The notes: generated by a model from the sequence alone, not told the origin. A stretch of 64,000 nucleotides of DNA from Heterohyrax brucei (GCA_028571685.1 CM053166.1:63884111-63948110), one strand, 5' to 3'. Shown: positions 22,617 to 35,877, counted from the stretch's first letter. Program-made: numbers and translations.

Positions 22617-24052
22617 CATAAAAATGTGTCTCTCAGATTGTTTATAATGGGGAGCACAATGGTATAGATAATTTCCAATTGCTGAATTCTGAAATTATCA
22701 CCAGGTTTGCACTGAGGTCATACTTCTCATAGGCTGCACTGATAACAGATGACTGAGCAAGGCAAGATGGGGGCCTCTTCAGCTAGTGACTGTGGTTCTA
22801 AGACTATCCATCAGTCTTGCTGAAACCTTGTTAGAATTTCACCATAGTCTAAGACCTCTCTCTTCCTTTCCTCTGTCCTTCACAGGAGTCAGACGTGTAT
22901 TGCAGTCTGACAGCCATCCACATTTTCGTTTACCAGCATTTTCCCAAATAAACCTCTTGCACATTTAATCTCATTTTTGCATTTGCTTCTCAGAGTACCT
23001 GGACTAACACAAAATTTAACTTCATAAGGTTCTTATCAGAACAATAGTAAATATTCAATAATGACTGCTACTAATACTATGAAGCTCATAGTTGACTACC
23101 ATCACCCTTTGTTGCAATATTCTTGGTCATGTCTTCCCTGTTCTATATTAATAGTTCATTTTTATTGACCTTTAAGAACATAACACTATATTCATGCCCA
23201 CTCAATCTCATATTTTAATATTCGATCGATTATACAAATCACTGTGGGAACTGACTTAGTTATACTAATTATCCACTATACATTGGTGGGCTGAGTGGCT
23301 CATACTAGTTCATGAGAGTTGACATGTTGTCAGAGATTTTGCAAGCTGGTTGTTAACCTGTTGGTAGCTTAAAATTGGCCAAGATTGGGGTTTTACCCCA
23401 TGGAAAATGACAAAAATTTCAAATCAGGGATTTATTTATTTTTCTTCAAAGAGGCAGTTTACCAGTGTACCACTGATTATTTTTCCCAAATTTGTGTATT
23501 TAGCACACATAATGTTAAGCATGTTGTGACAAGAAATAGCTCTGTAGGTTTGTAATTTGTTAAGTGAAAACTCAGTGCTTCCCCTTAGACATAAACATAG
23601 TATCAACACACTGCAGAGTAGCACTGTGTAGGCCCATGAGCTAGAATTTTGGCAACAGTTGCAATAGACCAAAGGACTAGAGGAAGATGAACCTTGAAAA
23701 TTAAAAGTGTTTATCTGGGATTCTTGTCTTATAGTCAAGTAAAAAAATTGCTGGCTGTGAGTAGGATTGGTGGTAGCCAGGTCATGATTTTGAATCCTTT
23801 GGATTTCACAGAGGTGCCTCAGAAGCCACAGAGGAAGGGGTACAGTGTCTCCAGCCTAGGCCAACCAAAATGTCCTTGCTTTATCAGTTAATATGTTAAG
23901 GGATTTTTGTAAAAATAACTCTATTAGTTTAAAAACCAAAAGTTGTTCTCTTAGATCATGTAGGCTATAAAGTCAGATCACAGTCTCTAATTTTAAAAAT
24001 GAAGACATAATAAATGTTCCAAAGAAAATCCTGTGAGAGATATGCCTCTTAC
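22617..24052. other. EFHC2 intron, no gene recognised
   Basis: 22840-23010 looks like the end of an old L1 or LTR (aataaacctcttgcac) with unclear family. The rest shows no feature I can name. Confidence 0.45.
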
Positions 24053-24195
24053 CTGAATAGTCCTCTGTAAGTTCAAACACAGCCATTGTATTATTGCTGA
24101 GAAAATACGAAATAACGAACATTCTGTCCAGGTCAGCACAGTTATGTGTGATTAGTTTTGCAAAAAATCGAAGTATATAGCTTATGTGGCCATAG
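24053..24195 (-). CDS. EFHC2: EFHC2 internal exon, start of DM10 domain 3
   Basis: A 143-bp exon, phase 2 to 1, acceptor TTCCATTTAG, donor GTAAGA. The peptide is SYGHISYILRFFAKLITH, then NCADLDRMFVISYFLSNNT and MAVFELTEDYS. ILRF starts the third DM10 domain, and LDRMFVISY with the following strand is very close to EFHC2. The domain continues in the next exon. A 2.6-kb L1 copy was inserted only 204 bp upstream of the acceptor in gene direction (5' end at 24400), so this L1 landed close to the exon without touching the splice site. Confidence 0.94.
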
Positions 24196-24399
24196 CTAAA
24201 TGGAAGAGAAACGAGGGTTATAGCATTACACAAGTTATGTTTCATACATATGTATGTAGAAAACTTGCAAAAGGTATGCCATGGTCTTAAAATAGTAGCA
24301 TAAACTCTCCCAAGTGAAAGAACTCAATCATCTGTTTATTAAAGTTCTAAACCTGTATACTGAGGATCTTTCTCAATTTATTAAAATATCTTGTATTCT

Positions 24400-26988
24400 A
24401 AGATAAAAATAAGTAAATCAGTAGAATTCCTTTATACCAACAATGAGATTATTAAGGAAGAAATCACCAAGTCGATACCTTTTACTATAGCCCATAAGAA
24501 GATAAAGTACTAGGAATAAATTTAACTAGAGAAATAACAGACCTTTACAAACAGAACTACAAGTTCTTGCTACAAGAAACTAACAGAGACTTACATAAAT
24601 GGAGAAACCTACCCTGCTCATGGATAGGAAGACTTAACATTCTGAAAATATCTATTTTACCCAAAGCAATCTACTTATATAGTGCAATCCCAATACAAGT
24701 TCCAGTGACATTTTTTAATGAGATGGAGAAACAAATTATCAACTTTGTATGGAAAAGAAAGAAGCCCTGGATAAGTAAAACATTACTAAAGAAGAAGAAC
24801 ACACCGGGAGGCCTCTCATTACCCGACTTTAGAACCTATTACACTGCCACAGTAGTCAAAAAAGCCTGGTACTGATACAAAAACAGACAGATAGATCAAT
24901 GGAACAGATTTGAGACCCCAGCGATGACATCATCTACCTATGAACAGTTGATATTCAACAAAGGCCCTAAGACATTAAACTGGGGTAAAAACAATCTCTT
25001 CAGCAAATGGTGCTGGCAAAACTGGATATCCATCTGCACCAAATTAAAACAAGACCCATAGCTTACACCTTATACAAAACCCAACTCTAACTAGATAAAA
25101 GACCTAAATATCAAATCTAAAACAATAAAGGTTATTCAAGAAAAAGTAGGAACAACAATGGAAGGTTTAATACACAACATAGACAGACTTCAAAATCTGT
25201 CAAACAAACCACAATTAAGATAAATGGCAACTACTAAGAATCAAACACTTTTGTTCATCCAACGACTTTATTAATAGAATTTAAAGGCCACCTACAGAAT
25301 GGGAAAAAATATTTGGCAGCTACATTTCAGACTAATGCCTGATCTCCATAATCTATAAGGTATTACAAAATATCAGTAAGATAAATCACCCAACTAAGTG
25401 ATGGGCAAAGGAGATGGACAGACACTTCTCTAAAGAGGAGATCCAGGCAACCAAAAAACACATGCAGACATACTCATGATCATCAGCTATTAAAGAAATT
25501 CAAATCAAAACAACAAGATATCATCTCACCCCAACAAGGTTGGCCATGATCCAAGAAACACAAAACAACAAATGCTGGAGAGGCTGTGGGGAGATTGGAA
25601 CTCTCCTACACAGTTGGTGGGATTGCAAAATGGTGCAACCTCTTTGAAAAGCAATCTGGTGCTCCCTTTAAAAAATGGATCTAGATATACCATTTGACCC
25701 AGTAATTCCACTGCTTGGAATATATCCTACAGAATCAAGGCCATTCACACCAACTGATACATGCACACAAATGTTCATTCAGCACAGTCCACAACAGCAA
25801 AAAGACAGAATCAACCCAGATGTCCAACAACAGAGGAATGGACAGGTAAACTATGGTATATATACGCAATGGAACACTATGCAATGATTAACAACGATCA
25901 TTGCAGGAAACATCTCATAACCTGGTTTCAACTGGAGGACATTTTGCTGAGTGAAAGTAGTCAGTGACAAGAGGACAAATATTGTATGATAAGGACTTAA
26001 AAACATACTCATGCATAGAAGAAAAGACTCTTTGACGGCTGCAAGGGTAGGGGGGAGGAAGGATGAGGGGGGACGGTTTAGATTAGATAGTTAATATAAA
26101 TTTGTTTTGGTGAAATTGGTGACAGCACACATTAGAAAGAAGATCAATATTAACTGGACTTCAACACAATTTGAGAACTCCTCCCATCTTGACCCAAAAT
26201 TGCAAGGACAGAGTAGCTGGGCCGGGGAGCTGGGGACCATGTTCTCAGGTGAAATCAAGGACAATTGGCACTGCTAGCATTTTGCTAATGAGGACTCTCT
26301 GCACCTCTCATCAGTGAGTGGCATCTGGGGTCTTAAAAGCTGCCATGCTGCCATCTGAGGGTACAGCAAATGGTTCCAACTCAACAGGAATGGATGATCA
26401 CTGAGGACAAGAATGACATGGGGGAAAGAGAACCCAGAAAACAGAGAGACCTACGTGAGTGGATCTCTACATCGACTCATGACCAGAAGAACTGGATGGT
26501 GCCCAGCCACCACTGGTGATAGCCACGATGGAGCTCACAAAATTGAGTCTCACTGGCAACACAAGAATAAATAGGGGTGCACCCTGAGATCTCCACTAAA
26601 AGACCACAATTGATGATCCAGGGGCTTCAGGGTTCCCCTGGGAGCATGGCCCCTGGACCAGATGCTGTCCTTGCCCATAAATCATAATGAATGTCAACTT
26701 TTTGGACAGCAATGGATTGGACTTGGTGATGCAGACTGACCATATCTTGTGGGAATTTTATGGTTCTATGCATCTATAGGACATCATCCTGCTGACTTCT
26801 TACTGGAGGAAGGGGAGTGGGTGGAGAGGAGTGGATAGGAGACTGTTGGGAGGATAGGACATATATGGAGCAGAGAGGAAAGATGTGCTGTCTCTGGGCA
26901 GAGAGAGCAGTGGGAGCTGCATATAGGTGAGCACATGAATTTATATGGGAATGTACATTTTCATTCAATCATAATTTAAAAAAAATAG
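24400..26988 (+). mobile_element. L1 copy, 5'-truncated, with target-site duplication
   Basis: Begins in the ORF2 region that precedes 'ctttataccaacaatgag', passes the [17 protein letters not shown] block (24645-24710) and DPVIPLLGIYP (25690-25730), then the 3'UTR and a short A-tail (about 26976-26986). A perfect 10-bp repeat CTTGTATTCT flanks it (24390-24399 and 26989-26998). ORF2 is broken by stops and frameshifts. It lies antisense to EFHC2, 204 bp upstream of the exon at 24053-24195. Confidence 0.95.
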
Positions 26989-26998
26989 CTTGTATTCT

Positions 26999-27992
26999 TT
27001 TCTAAGTCCTAAGTAACACTGAGAAAACTTACCCAAAACAAATGCCATAAACACCTTGCTCATATTAGCTACATTCAAGGCTTGGTCTTCTTAAATCACA
27101 AGTTTAGTCAACAGTCACAGCACTCAAATGAAAAAGAAGTAAAACCAACTAGTCCTTGTCAGTGCAGTACTCCAGAGTGTGTGCTGTTCCTGTGCCTACA
27201 GCAACCTTTCCCCTTTTACCAAGTACTTCTGCATATCCATTTGTTTCCTTCCTTCTGGATGACATCCTCTCCTTTCTCCATTCCCCTGTATCTCCCCATT
27301 TCACCTGAAGGACAAAATTAACTCTTCTCTTTCAAATGCTCTAAAAAATAATATAGACTTGTCTTTTCATAGCACTTCTCACTCATACTGTATAAGCCCA
27401 AAGTCTGTTTTCCAAGGGCAAAGACTGTGCCTTATTAACTGGTGCCTAATGCAGTGCTTGGTAATCAGAAGCACTCAATGAATGTTCAAAGAAAGTTATT
27501 ATATCTATAATTTGTACATAGAATTCTATGATAGAATAGAACAGAACAGAACACATCTGGGATCAAATCTAGTTCCCCAAGTTGACTGCCTGGTCACTAA
27601 GAAAGTAACTGATGGTCTGCCAGCAGAAGCTTGATATCAGCCAGTGAAAAGTAGATTTAGCAACAAATAGTAGACTCTAAGGTAGATATTCAATAGTCAG
27701 AATCATTACCTCAGGGAGGTACGTAGTAAAATAAACCATATCCATCACATCCCTGATACAACTCTAAGGAGAAAGGTCCTCAGATTCAGACTTCATTATG
27801 CTGAAATTCATTTTGGAAAATATTCACTGGAAAGTGATGGGGAAAAACTATGATTTGCAAAGGTAGAAAGCAATTTTCTTGATGCCTTTCTTGATTGTTC
27901 AATAAAGCAGGGCTGAAAAAGCAAAGTGTTGAGACTCCCAGCTTGAGCCCTCATAGGAGATAAGGATGGGCAATTCGGAATGCTAGCCCCTG
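26999..27992. other. EFHC2 intron, no gene recognised
   Basis: Contains an L2-like piece (about 27350-27490: 'gggcaaagactgtgcctta', then 'gtgcttggtaatcagaagca' and 'ctcaatgaatg'). Otherwise unassigned. Confidence 0.5.
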
Positions 27993-28197
27993 GGAATCAG
28001 TTGCCATTGAGTGGATTCTGACTCACAGCAACACCATACACGTTGGACTAGATCTGTGCTCTATAAAGTTTTCAATGAATACTTTCTAAGAAATAAATCA
28101 TCAGGCCTTTCTTCTGAGGCACCTTTTGGTAGACTTGAACCTCCAATACTTCAGTTAATAGCCCAGAGCATTAACCATGTGCACCACCCAGAACCTC
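27993..28197 (-). mobile_element. AfroSINE, antisense, long variant
   Basis: 'agtggattctgactcacagc', 'tagacttgaacctccaatac', 'ccagagcattaaccatgtgc', 'accacccagaac'. Diverged. Confidence 0.82.
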
Positions 28198-28366
28198 CAG
28201 CACCAGGGAAGCCCAGGCCCCCCCAAAAAACAGGCAGCTCTCCATAGTTCTGTTGTCTTCCTTCTGGATTTATTAGGCTTCACAGAGACCTCATATAGTG
28301 CTGGGGGCAGCTCTACCTTGTCTACCATATTTTCCAGCATAAAATTGGATTTGTAAGTAATGAATA

Positions 28367-28404
28367 TATGAGTCAGACTCGACTCAAAGGCAGTGAGTTT
28401 GGTT
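28367..28404 (+). mobile_element. Ultra-short (38 bp) AfroSINE tail insertion with 13-bp TSD
   Basis: Only the last 38 bases of an AfroSINE are present (from 'tatgagtcagactcgactc' to 'gcagtgagtttggtt'). A perfect direct repeat TAAGTAATGAATA flanks it at 28354-28366 and 28405-28417, so it is an insertion in its own right, not a leftover of a longer copy. Confidence 0.92.
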
Positions 28405-28674
28405 TAAGTAATGAATAGATTTGGTAGCTCACTTTCATGAAAGAATCATAACTGTTACAGAGGCCTGAAATATCACTGAAATGACTGAATTGAGGTCTAA
28501 CCTCAGGCCAAATGAATACAATTGCAAATTTAATTTCTTAGAACTTACCTAAATTTTAAACATATATGTCATGTAAATGTCTACATGTTTTAGCCACCAT
28601 GTTTCAACCTAATTTTAGTGTTCTGAAGATCTTGGCAACCAGATATAATCTATCTGAGCACAATCTTTTACCCT

Positions 28675-28860
28675 AGCAGCTCACAAACTTTTCGTGTGTA
28701 TACAAATCACTCGGGGAGCTGGTTAAACAGAATCCAGAGTGTCACGCCCAGAGATATGGATTCAGTTGTTAGCTTGTGTTTTCCTGCATTTTTAATAACT
28801 ACCCCAGGAGTTTCTAACGAGGTCAACCCCAGAACACACTTTGAAAAACACTGCAAGTGT
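28675..28860 (+). repeat. MER5A-like hAT-Charlie DNA element
   Basis: 'gtgtatacaaatcactcggg', 'gagctggttaaa', 'caggagtttctaa' and 'acactttgaaaaacactgc' follow MER5A order. Confidence 0.7.
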
Positions 28861-29469
28861 CTTGGGATATTTCCTTGACTAATAATTATCAAACTTCTCT
28901 AAACACTCTTTTTAATCACAATACTGCCAGCATTCAAAAAAATATTAGCAGTTTTCCTGCTTCCTACTGCATCATCTATACTGTTCAGTCTGGATTTTGA
29001 CAGTCAAGTCCAACTGCACATACATAAAGCTGTTTTTCATTATCACCTATAATATATCCTTCTGCTTAAGTCATGCCTGTCACTTCATTTACAGTCCCAT
29101 GCTCTGCTCCTTCCTGCCTCCAGGTCTTCACTCAGTGGCATCTCTTCCACTAGGGCACATCTTCATCTTGCCCTTTGCCTGCCCACAGTCTTGTCCATCC
29201 ATTTGACCACCAATGAGTAGAACTCTCCTTTACCATGGCTGTCCTACTCAAATCTCCTGCACCCACTATACTCTATTGCACCCAATCTGGCCCTGTATAG
29301 GCATGGACTTTTGACTGGTCTATTTGGTTTGGTATGGTTTAGTAATATGTTTATGTCCATCATCCCCCCAAATTCTAAATTACTAAGGCTAGGAGCCATA
29401 CCTTAATTTTTTTCTATACATAGCCCAGAGTTATCTATAATTACTATCTCTAATTCCTTTTCTTTCATT
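28861..29469. other. EFHC2 intron, unassigned
   Basis: Nothing gene-like. It may hold further L2 sequence upstream of the next element. Confidence 0.4.
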
Positions 29470-30855
29470 CTTTCTTAAACTCACTTCTATTAGGTTTGTT
29501 CCACCTAAACTGCTCTGGTCAAGATTAGCACTGATCTCCACAAAGCCAATTCCAATGGGTAATTCTTTGTCTGCATCTAACTTGACCAATCAGCAACAAC
29601 TGGCACAAACAATCACACTTTCTTTCATGGTACTCCTATGGCTTTCTGGATCTGACATTCTCTTGGTTTTGCTCAAACTTCCCTGGCTGATCATTTTCAG
29701 TATCCTTTTTTGATTTCTCCTCCTTTTTTACCCATTCCCTTTATTTGGGGTATCTAAGGGCTTATTCCTTGGTAATCTTCCTCTGTATACTCACTCCGTT
29801 GGTGATTTCACCCAGTCAAGGCTTTAATACAATTTGATATCATGGCTTCAAATACCGTCTATATACTGCTGAATCATGAATTTCTATCTCTAGCTCAGAC
29901 CTTGCTCCTGAAGCCTGGACTCACACATCCAACTTACTACTGAATGTCTACACTGGCTATCTAACAGACATCTCAAAACTTATTCCAAAACTGAACTTCT
30001 GCTCTTGTCCTCACACCTACTCTACCTGCAGTTCTTCCCATTTTAGTAGATGGCAACTCCACCCTTTCCAGCTGCTCAGGCCAAAATCTCAGGGCACATC
30101 CCTGACTCCTCAATTAGTTCACACTTCATATCCAATCTGTCAGGAAATCCTATTGGCTCTACCTTCAAAATATTTCCAGAACCTACTACTTCTCATCATT
30201 TCCATTGCATTCATCCAGGTCCAAGCCACCATAACTTTACTCATATACCACTGCAGTAGACTCTTCCACCACTGCCCTTCTACTATCTATTGGCAACACT
30301 GTGCCTGAAGTAATTCTTTCTAAAACGTTAATCAGATCAAGTTACCCTTCTGTTGAAATTTGACAGTGGCTCCCTTGATTATTGACTGTCAAGAGTCTTT
30401 ATAATGGCATATAAGACTCTGTGAGGTCTGAACTCTCATTCACTCCCTTATTTCATCTCTGTCTACTCTGTCCATCTTAATCACCTTTGTATCTCACACA
30501 TCCCAAGCATGGTCTTTTTTCCGGGTCTTTGCAGTGACTGTTCCTCCTGCTGGGACCACACTTCCCTTTCTCAGGAACATCTACCCCAAGCATACTATTT
30601 AAAATGAAAACCAACGTTCCTCACCTCCAATTTCTGATTCACCTTTCTTTTCTTTTTTCATAATGACTGAATATCTTCTTTATTTTCCATAGTACTTAAA
30701 AGCTTTTATATACCATAAAACTTCCTTAGATATTGTCGTTGTTTACTGTCTGCCTCTCCCAACTAGAATATAAATTCTATGAGGGTAGGACTTTGTGTCC
30801 ATTTTGTTCATTGTCATATCCCAAGCAATCAGATCACTGATTGACACACATTAAA
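29470..30855 (+). repeat. L2 (LINE-2) 3' part, sense
   Basis: A long series of L2 landmarks in order: 'ccaaaactgaacttctgctc', 'ccagctgctcaggccaaaat', 'aatcctattggctctacctt', 'gtccaagccaccataac', 'actagaatataaattctatg', 'agggtaggactttgtgtcc'. An ancient element; no open frame remains. Confidence 0.85.
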
Positions 30856-30859
30856 CAAG

Positions 30860-32515
30860 AAAATGAATGGTTCACCCAGGGCTATCTACCTACTGGAAAC
30901 CTTGAGCCTTAAGTTGCAATATTCAAGGATTCCATGGGCAAAAGTACTGAACGACTCAGGAAGCATCAAAAGAAGATGCAAAGAATATATAGGATCACAA
31001 TACCAAAAAGAATTGATCGATGTTCAATCATTTCAGGAGGTAGTATATTATCAAGAACCAATAGTACTGAAGGAAATAGTCCAAGGTGCACTGAAGGCAC
31101 TGGTGAAAAACTAGGCTTCAGGTTCTGATGGACTACCAACTGAGATGTTTCAACAAATGGATAGAATGCTGGAAGTGGTCATTCATCTATACCAAGAAAT
31201 TTGGAAGACATTCACCTGGTCAATCAATTGGAAGAAATACATATAGATGTTTACTCCAAAGAAAGGTGATCCAATGGAATGTGGGAATTATCAAACAATA
31301 TCATTAATATCATAAACCCATGGTACATTGAGAGGGAGCTGTCAGAAATTTAAGCCAGATTCAGAAGAAGATGTGGAATGAGGGCTACCACTACTGATGT
31401 CAGATGGATCATGGCTGAAAGCAGAGAGTACCAGAAATATGTTTACCTATGTTTTAATGTCTATGCAATGCCATTCAACTGTGCAGATCATAAGAAACCA
31501 TGGACAACAATGCAAAGAATGGAAACTTCAGAACACTTAATCGTGCTCGTGGGGAAGCTGTACACAGACCAAGAGACATCATCCAAGCAGAACAAGGGGA
31601 TACTATATGGTCTGCAATTAGGAAAAATGTGTATCAGCATTGTAATTTTCAACCATACTGATTCAATCTGCATGACCAACTATTTTTAACACAAAATACT
31701 GCTGATGACAAACTGGACTATATAAGGAAGAATGTGGCATGAGGACTGGAGGAAGACACAACCCTCAAGATGAAGACGGAAATACCTTGCTCACTGAAAG
31801 TATAGATGAATAGAAGCACTTACTTATGAAGACCAAAGATGACTACAGCCTTCAGTGTGGATTATGTTTTTACTATAAAGAAACAGCAATCCTCACAACT
31901 GGACCAAGAAGCAACATTATGATAGATGGGGAAAACACTGAAGTTGTCAGGATTTCATTTTACTTGGATTCATAACCAATGTCCATGCAAGTAGTCAAGA
32001 AATCAAATGATGCATTGCACTGAACAAACCTGTTGAAAAAGACCTCTTTAAAATGTTAAAAAGCAAAGGACTAAGATATGTCTTACTCAAGCTATGGTGT
32101 TTTCAATCACTCATATATGTGCAAAAACTGGACAGTGAATAAGGAAGACTGAAGAAAAAGTGATGCCTTTGAATTATGCTGCTGGTAAAGAATACTGAGT
32201 ATGCCATTGATTGCCACAAAAAGGAACAAATTTGTATTGGAAGAAGTACAGTCAGAATGCTCCTTAGAAGGGAGGACACTGTTTCATGTACTCTAGACAT
32301 GTTATCAAGAGGGGTCAGTCCCTAGAGAAGGAAATTATGGCTGGTAAAGTAGCCAAAAAAGTAGCAAAAAAGAGGAAGACCTTCAACAAGGTGGATTGAC
32401 ACAATGACTACAACGTACTCAAACATAGCAACAATGGCATGGATCAGGCAGTTTCATTCTGTTGCACACAGGATTACTATGATTCAGAAACAACTGTGTG
32501 GCACTTAAGAACAAA
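30860..32515 (+). mobile_element. RTE retroposon, decayed, reverse transcriptase to 3' end
   Basis: Degenerate RTE-clade frame fragments: 'DRCSIISGGSILSRTNS' (linker), PKKGDP and NYQTISLIS-like (31250-31310), GFRR-like (about 31360), FNVYAMPFNCADH in place of the catalytic-region block (31450-31490), EHLIVLVGKLYTDQE (31530-31575), later MIDGENTEVV (about 31920). The 3' end near 32440-32512 has 'gtttcattctgttgcacaca' and 'gtgtggcacttaagaaca'. Multiple frameshifts, stops and gaps. Sense strand opposite to EFHC2. Confidence 0.85.
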
Positions 32516-32750
32516 AGAATCTGGTGGTTGGTACAGATACACAGGGTTATGTTTATTAATGTAAAAAAATTAAAGAGGAAAAAACAACTTATGCGGACAG
32601 CACACAGATAATGTCTGGAGTAAATCAGAGATTAAGGTTATTCTATGAACTTTTGAATGTTATATGGCTACTAATGGCACAAGTCTGATATAATAATCTT
32701 CCTGGTGGGAAGTCTTCTGTTTCTTTTAGCTATCTCTAACAACTGGGAAA

Positions 32751-32903
32751 AACCCACTGCTTCTGAATCAATTCCAACTCACAGTAATACTGCAGAGTAG
32801 AACTGCCTCATAGAGTTTCCAAGGAGCACCTGGTGGATTTGAAATGCTGACCTTCCAGTTAGCACCCATAGCACTTAACCATTATGCCATCAGGGTTTTA
32901 AAG
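32751..32903 (-). mobile_element. AfroSINE, antisense, with TSD
   Basis: Short type. A perfect 10-bp repeat AACTGGGAAA lies at 32741-32750 and 32904-32913. Confidence 0.94.
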
Positions 32904-32913
32904 AACTGGGAAA

Positions 32914-33200
32914 GTGAGTGTTTATTCTATTCACTCATTTATTCATCCATGCCTTATCTTATTGGACAAAATATTCACTGAGCCCCAAATACCCAGACAG
33001 TACTGTTTTAGCTCTAGGGAAGCAAGACATCCAGATACCGCCTTCAAGAAGCTCATGGTCTAGGGCTTGCCTATATTACATAAATGAATAATTATCATAC
33101 AATGTCGTAATTATAGTTGCTGTGGCAAGAAAACTGAACTACTAAAACCAGACTTTCCTGGGTTCAAATCCTACTTTAACCAAAAATTAGTTGTGTGATC
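32914..33200. repeat. L2 antisense and MIR fragments
   Basis: 32930-33060 resembles the reversed L2 3' end ('cactcatttattcatcc', 'tagctctagggaagcaagac'). 33140-33200 resembles MIR ('tgggttcaaatcctacttta'). Confidence 0.6.
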
Positions 33201-33448
33201 ATCTAGTTCAGCCCAGCACACTGAAAAAGATACTATTCTTGCTCTCCTAGGTCAGACCAAACAATCTCCCCAGCAGGTCACCAGCATGATATTTACTCAG
33301 AACAAACAGAAGTTCTTCATGTGCATCAAAAACATTACATACTGTAATTTGAAACTATTCCTTTCATGGACTCAGGGTGCAACAGCATTATCCTCACATA
33401 CTAATTAACAGCCAGTAATTTTTAATAGCCAACAGATAATCAACATAG

Positions 33449-33618
33449 ACCAAAAAAACCAAACCCACTGCTGTCAAGTATATTCCAACTCACAGTGACC
33501 TTATAGGACAGAGTAGAACTGCTTCACAGAGTTTCCAGGGAGCATCTGATAGATTTGAACTGCAGACGTTTTGGTTAGCAGACATAGCACTTAACCACTA
33601 TGCCACCAAGGTTTCCAA
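33449..33618 (-). mobile_element. AfroSINE, antisense, with TSD
   Basis: Short type, starting with an A-rich run and 'aaacccactgctgtcaagta', ending 'tgccaccaaggtttcc'. Flanked by CAACATAG at 33441-33448 and again at about 33620-33627. Confidence 0.92.
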
Positions 33619-33627
33619 CCAACATAG

Positions 33628-34254
33628 CATGCAAAATTTCATGTCTCAAGTCACACTTTAATTTTTTGTTTATCTTGTAGGCTTTAAGAGATCATCTTCC
33701 TTATGTTCTCACAGTTTTTAAACCTTGGGTTTATTCAAACTCATGCATAAATCTCCGGCTGAATGTGCCTGTTACTATGGAAACAGGGTCACTGTGTAGG
33801 ATGAACTTGAGGGAAGTATATTCCTGGCACAGAACTAGCTAGTGGACAGGAAGAAATGAAATTAGAGACATCCATGCTTAGAGGACTGTCCTGCAGCCAT
33901 GATACTATGACAAGGACACAGAATGCTGTCCATCATCAGTGTTCTGTGGGCAAGTTTATACAATGTTGACAGACAGAAAGACTAAGTCAACTACCCAAAA
34001 AAGAACTGTTTTCCCCTGGGTTCAAGAAGCAACACCCTCGATGATAGTTCATCTTGTTTATTTGTAAGAAAAATTCCCTCTCATTTTACAACAGAAACAT
34101 TCTTCCTGCCCACCTCCTTTAGGTGAAAGTCCTTAACAACTGTAGTTAGAAAAAAGTATTCATCAAAAGTCCTGCCCTGGAACCTCATTATAAACAGTGT
34201 TATCTATGAGGGAGAAAGGAGTGTAAGTTGATATGCTTTTTTGTGATCTAAATC
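33628..34254. other. EFHC2 intron, unassigned
   Basis: No exon or confident repeat family. Confidence 0.45.
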
Positions 34255-34650
34255 AGTGGTTCTAAAGCACTGGGCTCTGAAGTACCCAGAAGGCTTCTTC
34301 AAGCACAGAATGCCGGTTCTCAGCCACAAAGTTTCCAGAAGACTAAGTAAGTCTGGGATGAAGGTGGTACAGTGGCTAAGCACTTAGCTGCAAACCAAAA
34401 GGTTGGTGGTTTGAATCCACCAACCACTCCATGGGAGAAAGATGTGGCAATGTGCTTCTGTAAGCATTTACAGCCTTGGAAATCCTATGGGGCAGAACTA
34501 CTTTACCCTATAGAGGCACTAAGAGTCAGAATCAACTTGTAGCAATGAGTGTTAGGTCTGGGATGAAGTACAATTAGCATTTCTAATAAGCCCCAAGTGA
34601 TGCTGATGGTTCTGGTCTGGGGATCATACTTCGAGTAGCACTGATTCTAA
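34255..34650 (+). repeat. MER5A hAT-Charlie element split by an AfroSINE
   Basis: Left part 'cagtggttctaaagcactgg' to about 34363, right part from 34556 with 'agcatttctaataagcccca', 'gtgatgctgatggttctggt', ending 'gagtagcactg'. The interrupting SINE carries a TSD. Confidence 0.88.
34364..34555 (+). mobile_element. AfroSINE, sense, long variant, inserted in MER5A
   Basis: A perfect 13-bp repeat GTCTGGGATGAAG at 34351-34363 and 34556-34568 flanks it. It carries the extra middle block 'gggagaaagatgtggcaatg' and 'tttacagccttggaaatcct' that distinguishes the long AfroSINE form. Confidence 0.95.
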
Positions 34651-35259
34651 AACTTAAAAATAAAAATAAAATCTTTAACAATAAAAGATTATTCATTGAA
34701 AGACATCACAAAGAAAGTCTTTGGGGCAATCTGTACAAGTCTCAACAATACATGTTCACCATTTTTAAAGCTATACAAGAATTACTGTTCTCTGTACTTG
34801 TAAATGTTCAACAGCACCTGACTCCATTAAATTTTAACAAATTCAGAATGCTGTCTTTTTCTTCTCCTACTCTTATTACACTTGCCCTTTATCATTTTTC
34901 TCCTCAGTTCTCTTGACCCATTATTTCCCTCACACAGGGCTTCAATTTTCAGTCTGTATCCTGTTCAAACATGTACAATACTGCCCCACCACTTTCCTCT
35001 CCACTTCCTTCTCCAGGGTCTGTACTCTCTACAGAAGATAATGCAGCCATTGGCCATGCCCACATTCGAGCTGTATGATCCAGAGACAGATTTTTCCTCC
35101 TATATGTTTGAAAAACTTTTGAGAGTATTTTGACATTATATTCAGCCATGTGAGCAATCTGTGGTTACTGAACTCAACCAAATCTCTCAAAATAATACCA
35201 CTAATTGCCAAATAACATTTTGGGAAACAGCTATAAATCATTAAAACCTTTGTACCAAA

Positions 35260-35595
35260 TGTTAGGAAATTATAACCTGTAGGCCAAATGTGACCCACCA
35301 CCTATTTTTGCATGGCCTGTAAGCTAAGAAAGGTTTCTGCATTTTTTGATGATTGAAAAAAATCAAAGAATAATATTTTGCGATATGTAAAACTTACATG
35401 AAATTCAAATCTCAGTATCTATACAAACAGTTTTGTTAGACCATTGTCATGCATTTGTTCATGTACTATCTCTGGCTGCTTTCTTACCATAACATCAGAA
35501 ATGAGTTGTAACAGAGACCAAATGGCCTGCAAAGACTAAAATATTTACTATATGATCCTTTAATAGAGTTTGCTGAGCCCTGCTCTATGCCATTT
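35260..35595 (-). repeat. hAT-type non-autonomous element (MER20-like)
   Basis: 'gtaggccaaatgtgacccac', 'gagaccaaatggcctgcaaa' and 'gtttgctgagccctgctc' resemble the MER20-like group in reverse. The exact subfamily is uncertain. Confidence 0.55.
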
Positions 35596-35877
35596 CCTAA
35601 GGACAACCCTGAGGGACACATATGGGGAAAGGCCACCTAGATTGGATTTAATACGGCTTTAGGGATCTGCAGATAACACTTATTCAAATAAGCACTCATG
35701 TAAAAACCAGTTGATACTTGCATGTTAATCACCTTCGTTAATAAAAAGTTCTAACAGTGGTTCCCTGGATTGGAAATTATGTGAGACTAGTAATAATCTG
35801 CTTTGTCATGAGGACTGTATTATAAACCTAAACCCATTTAGGAAAGATTAGGCTACAATCATGGTTCCTCGGAGCAC

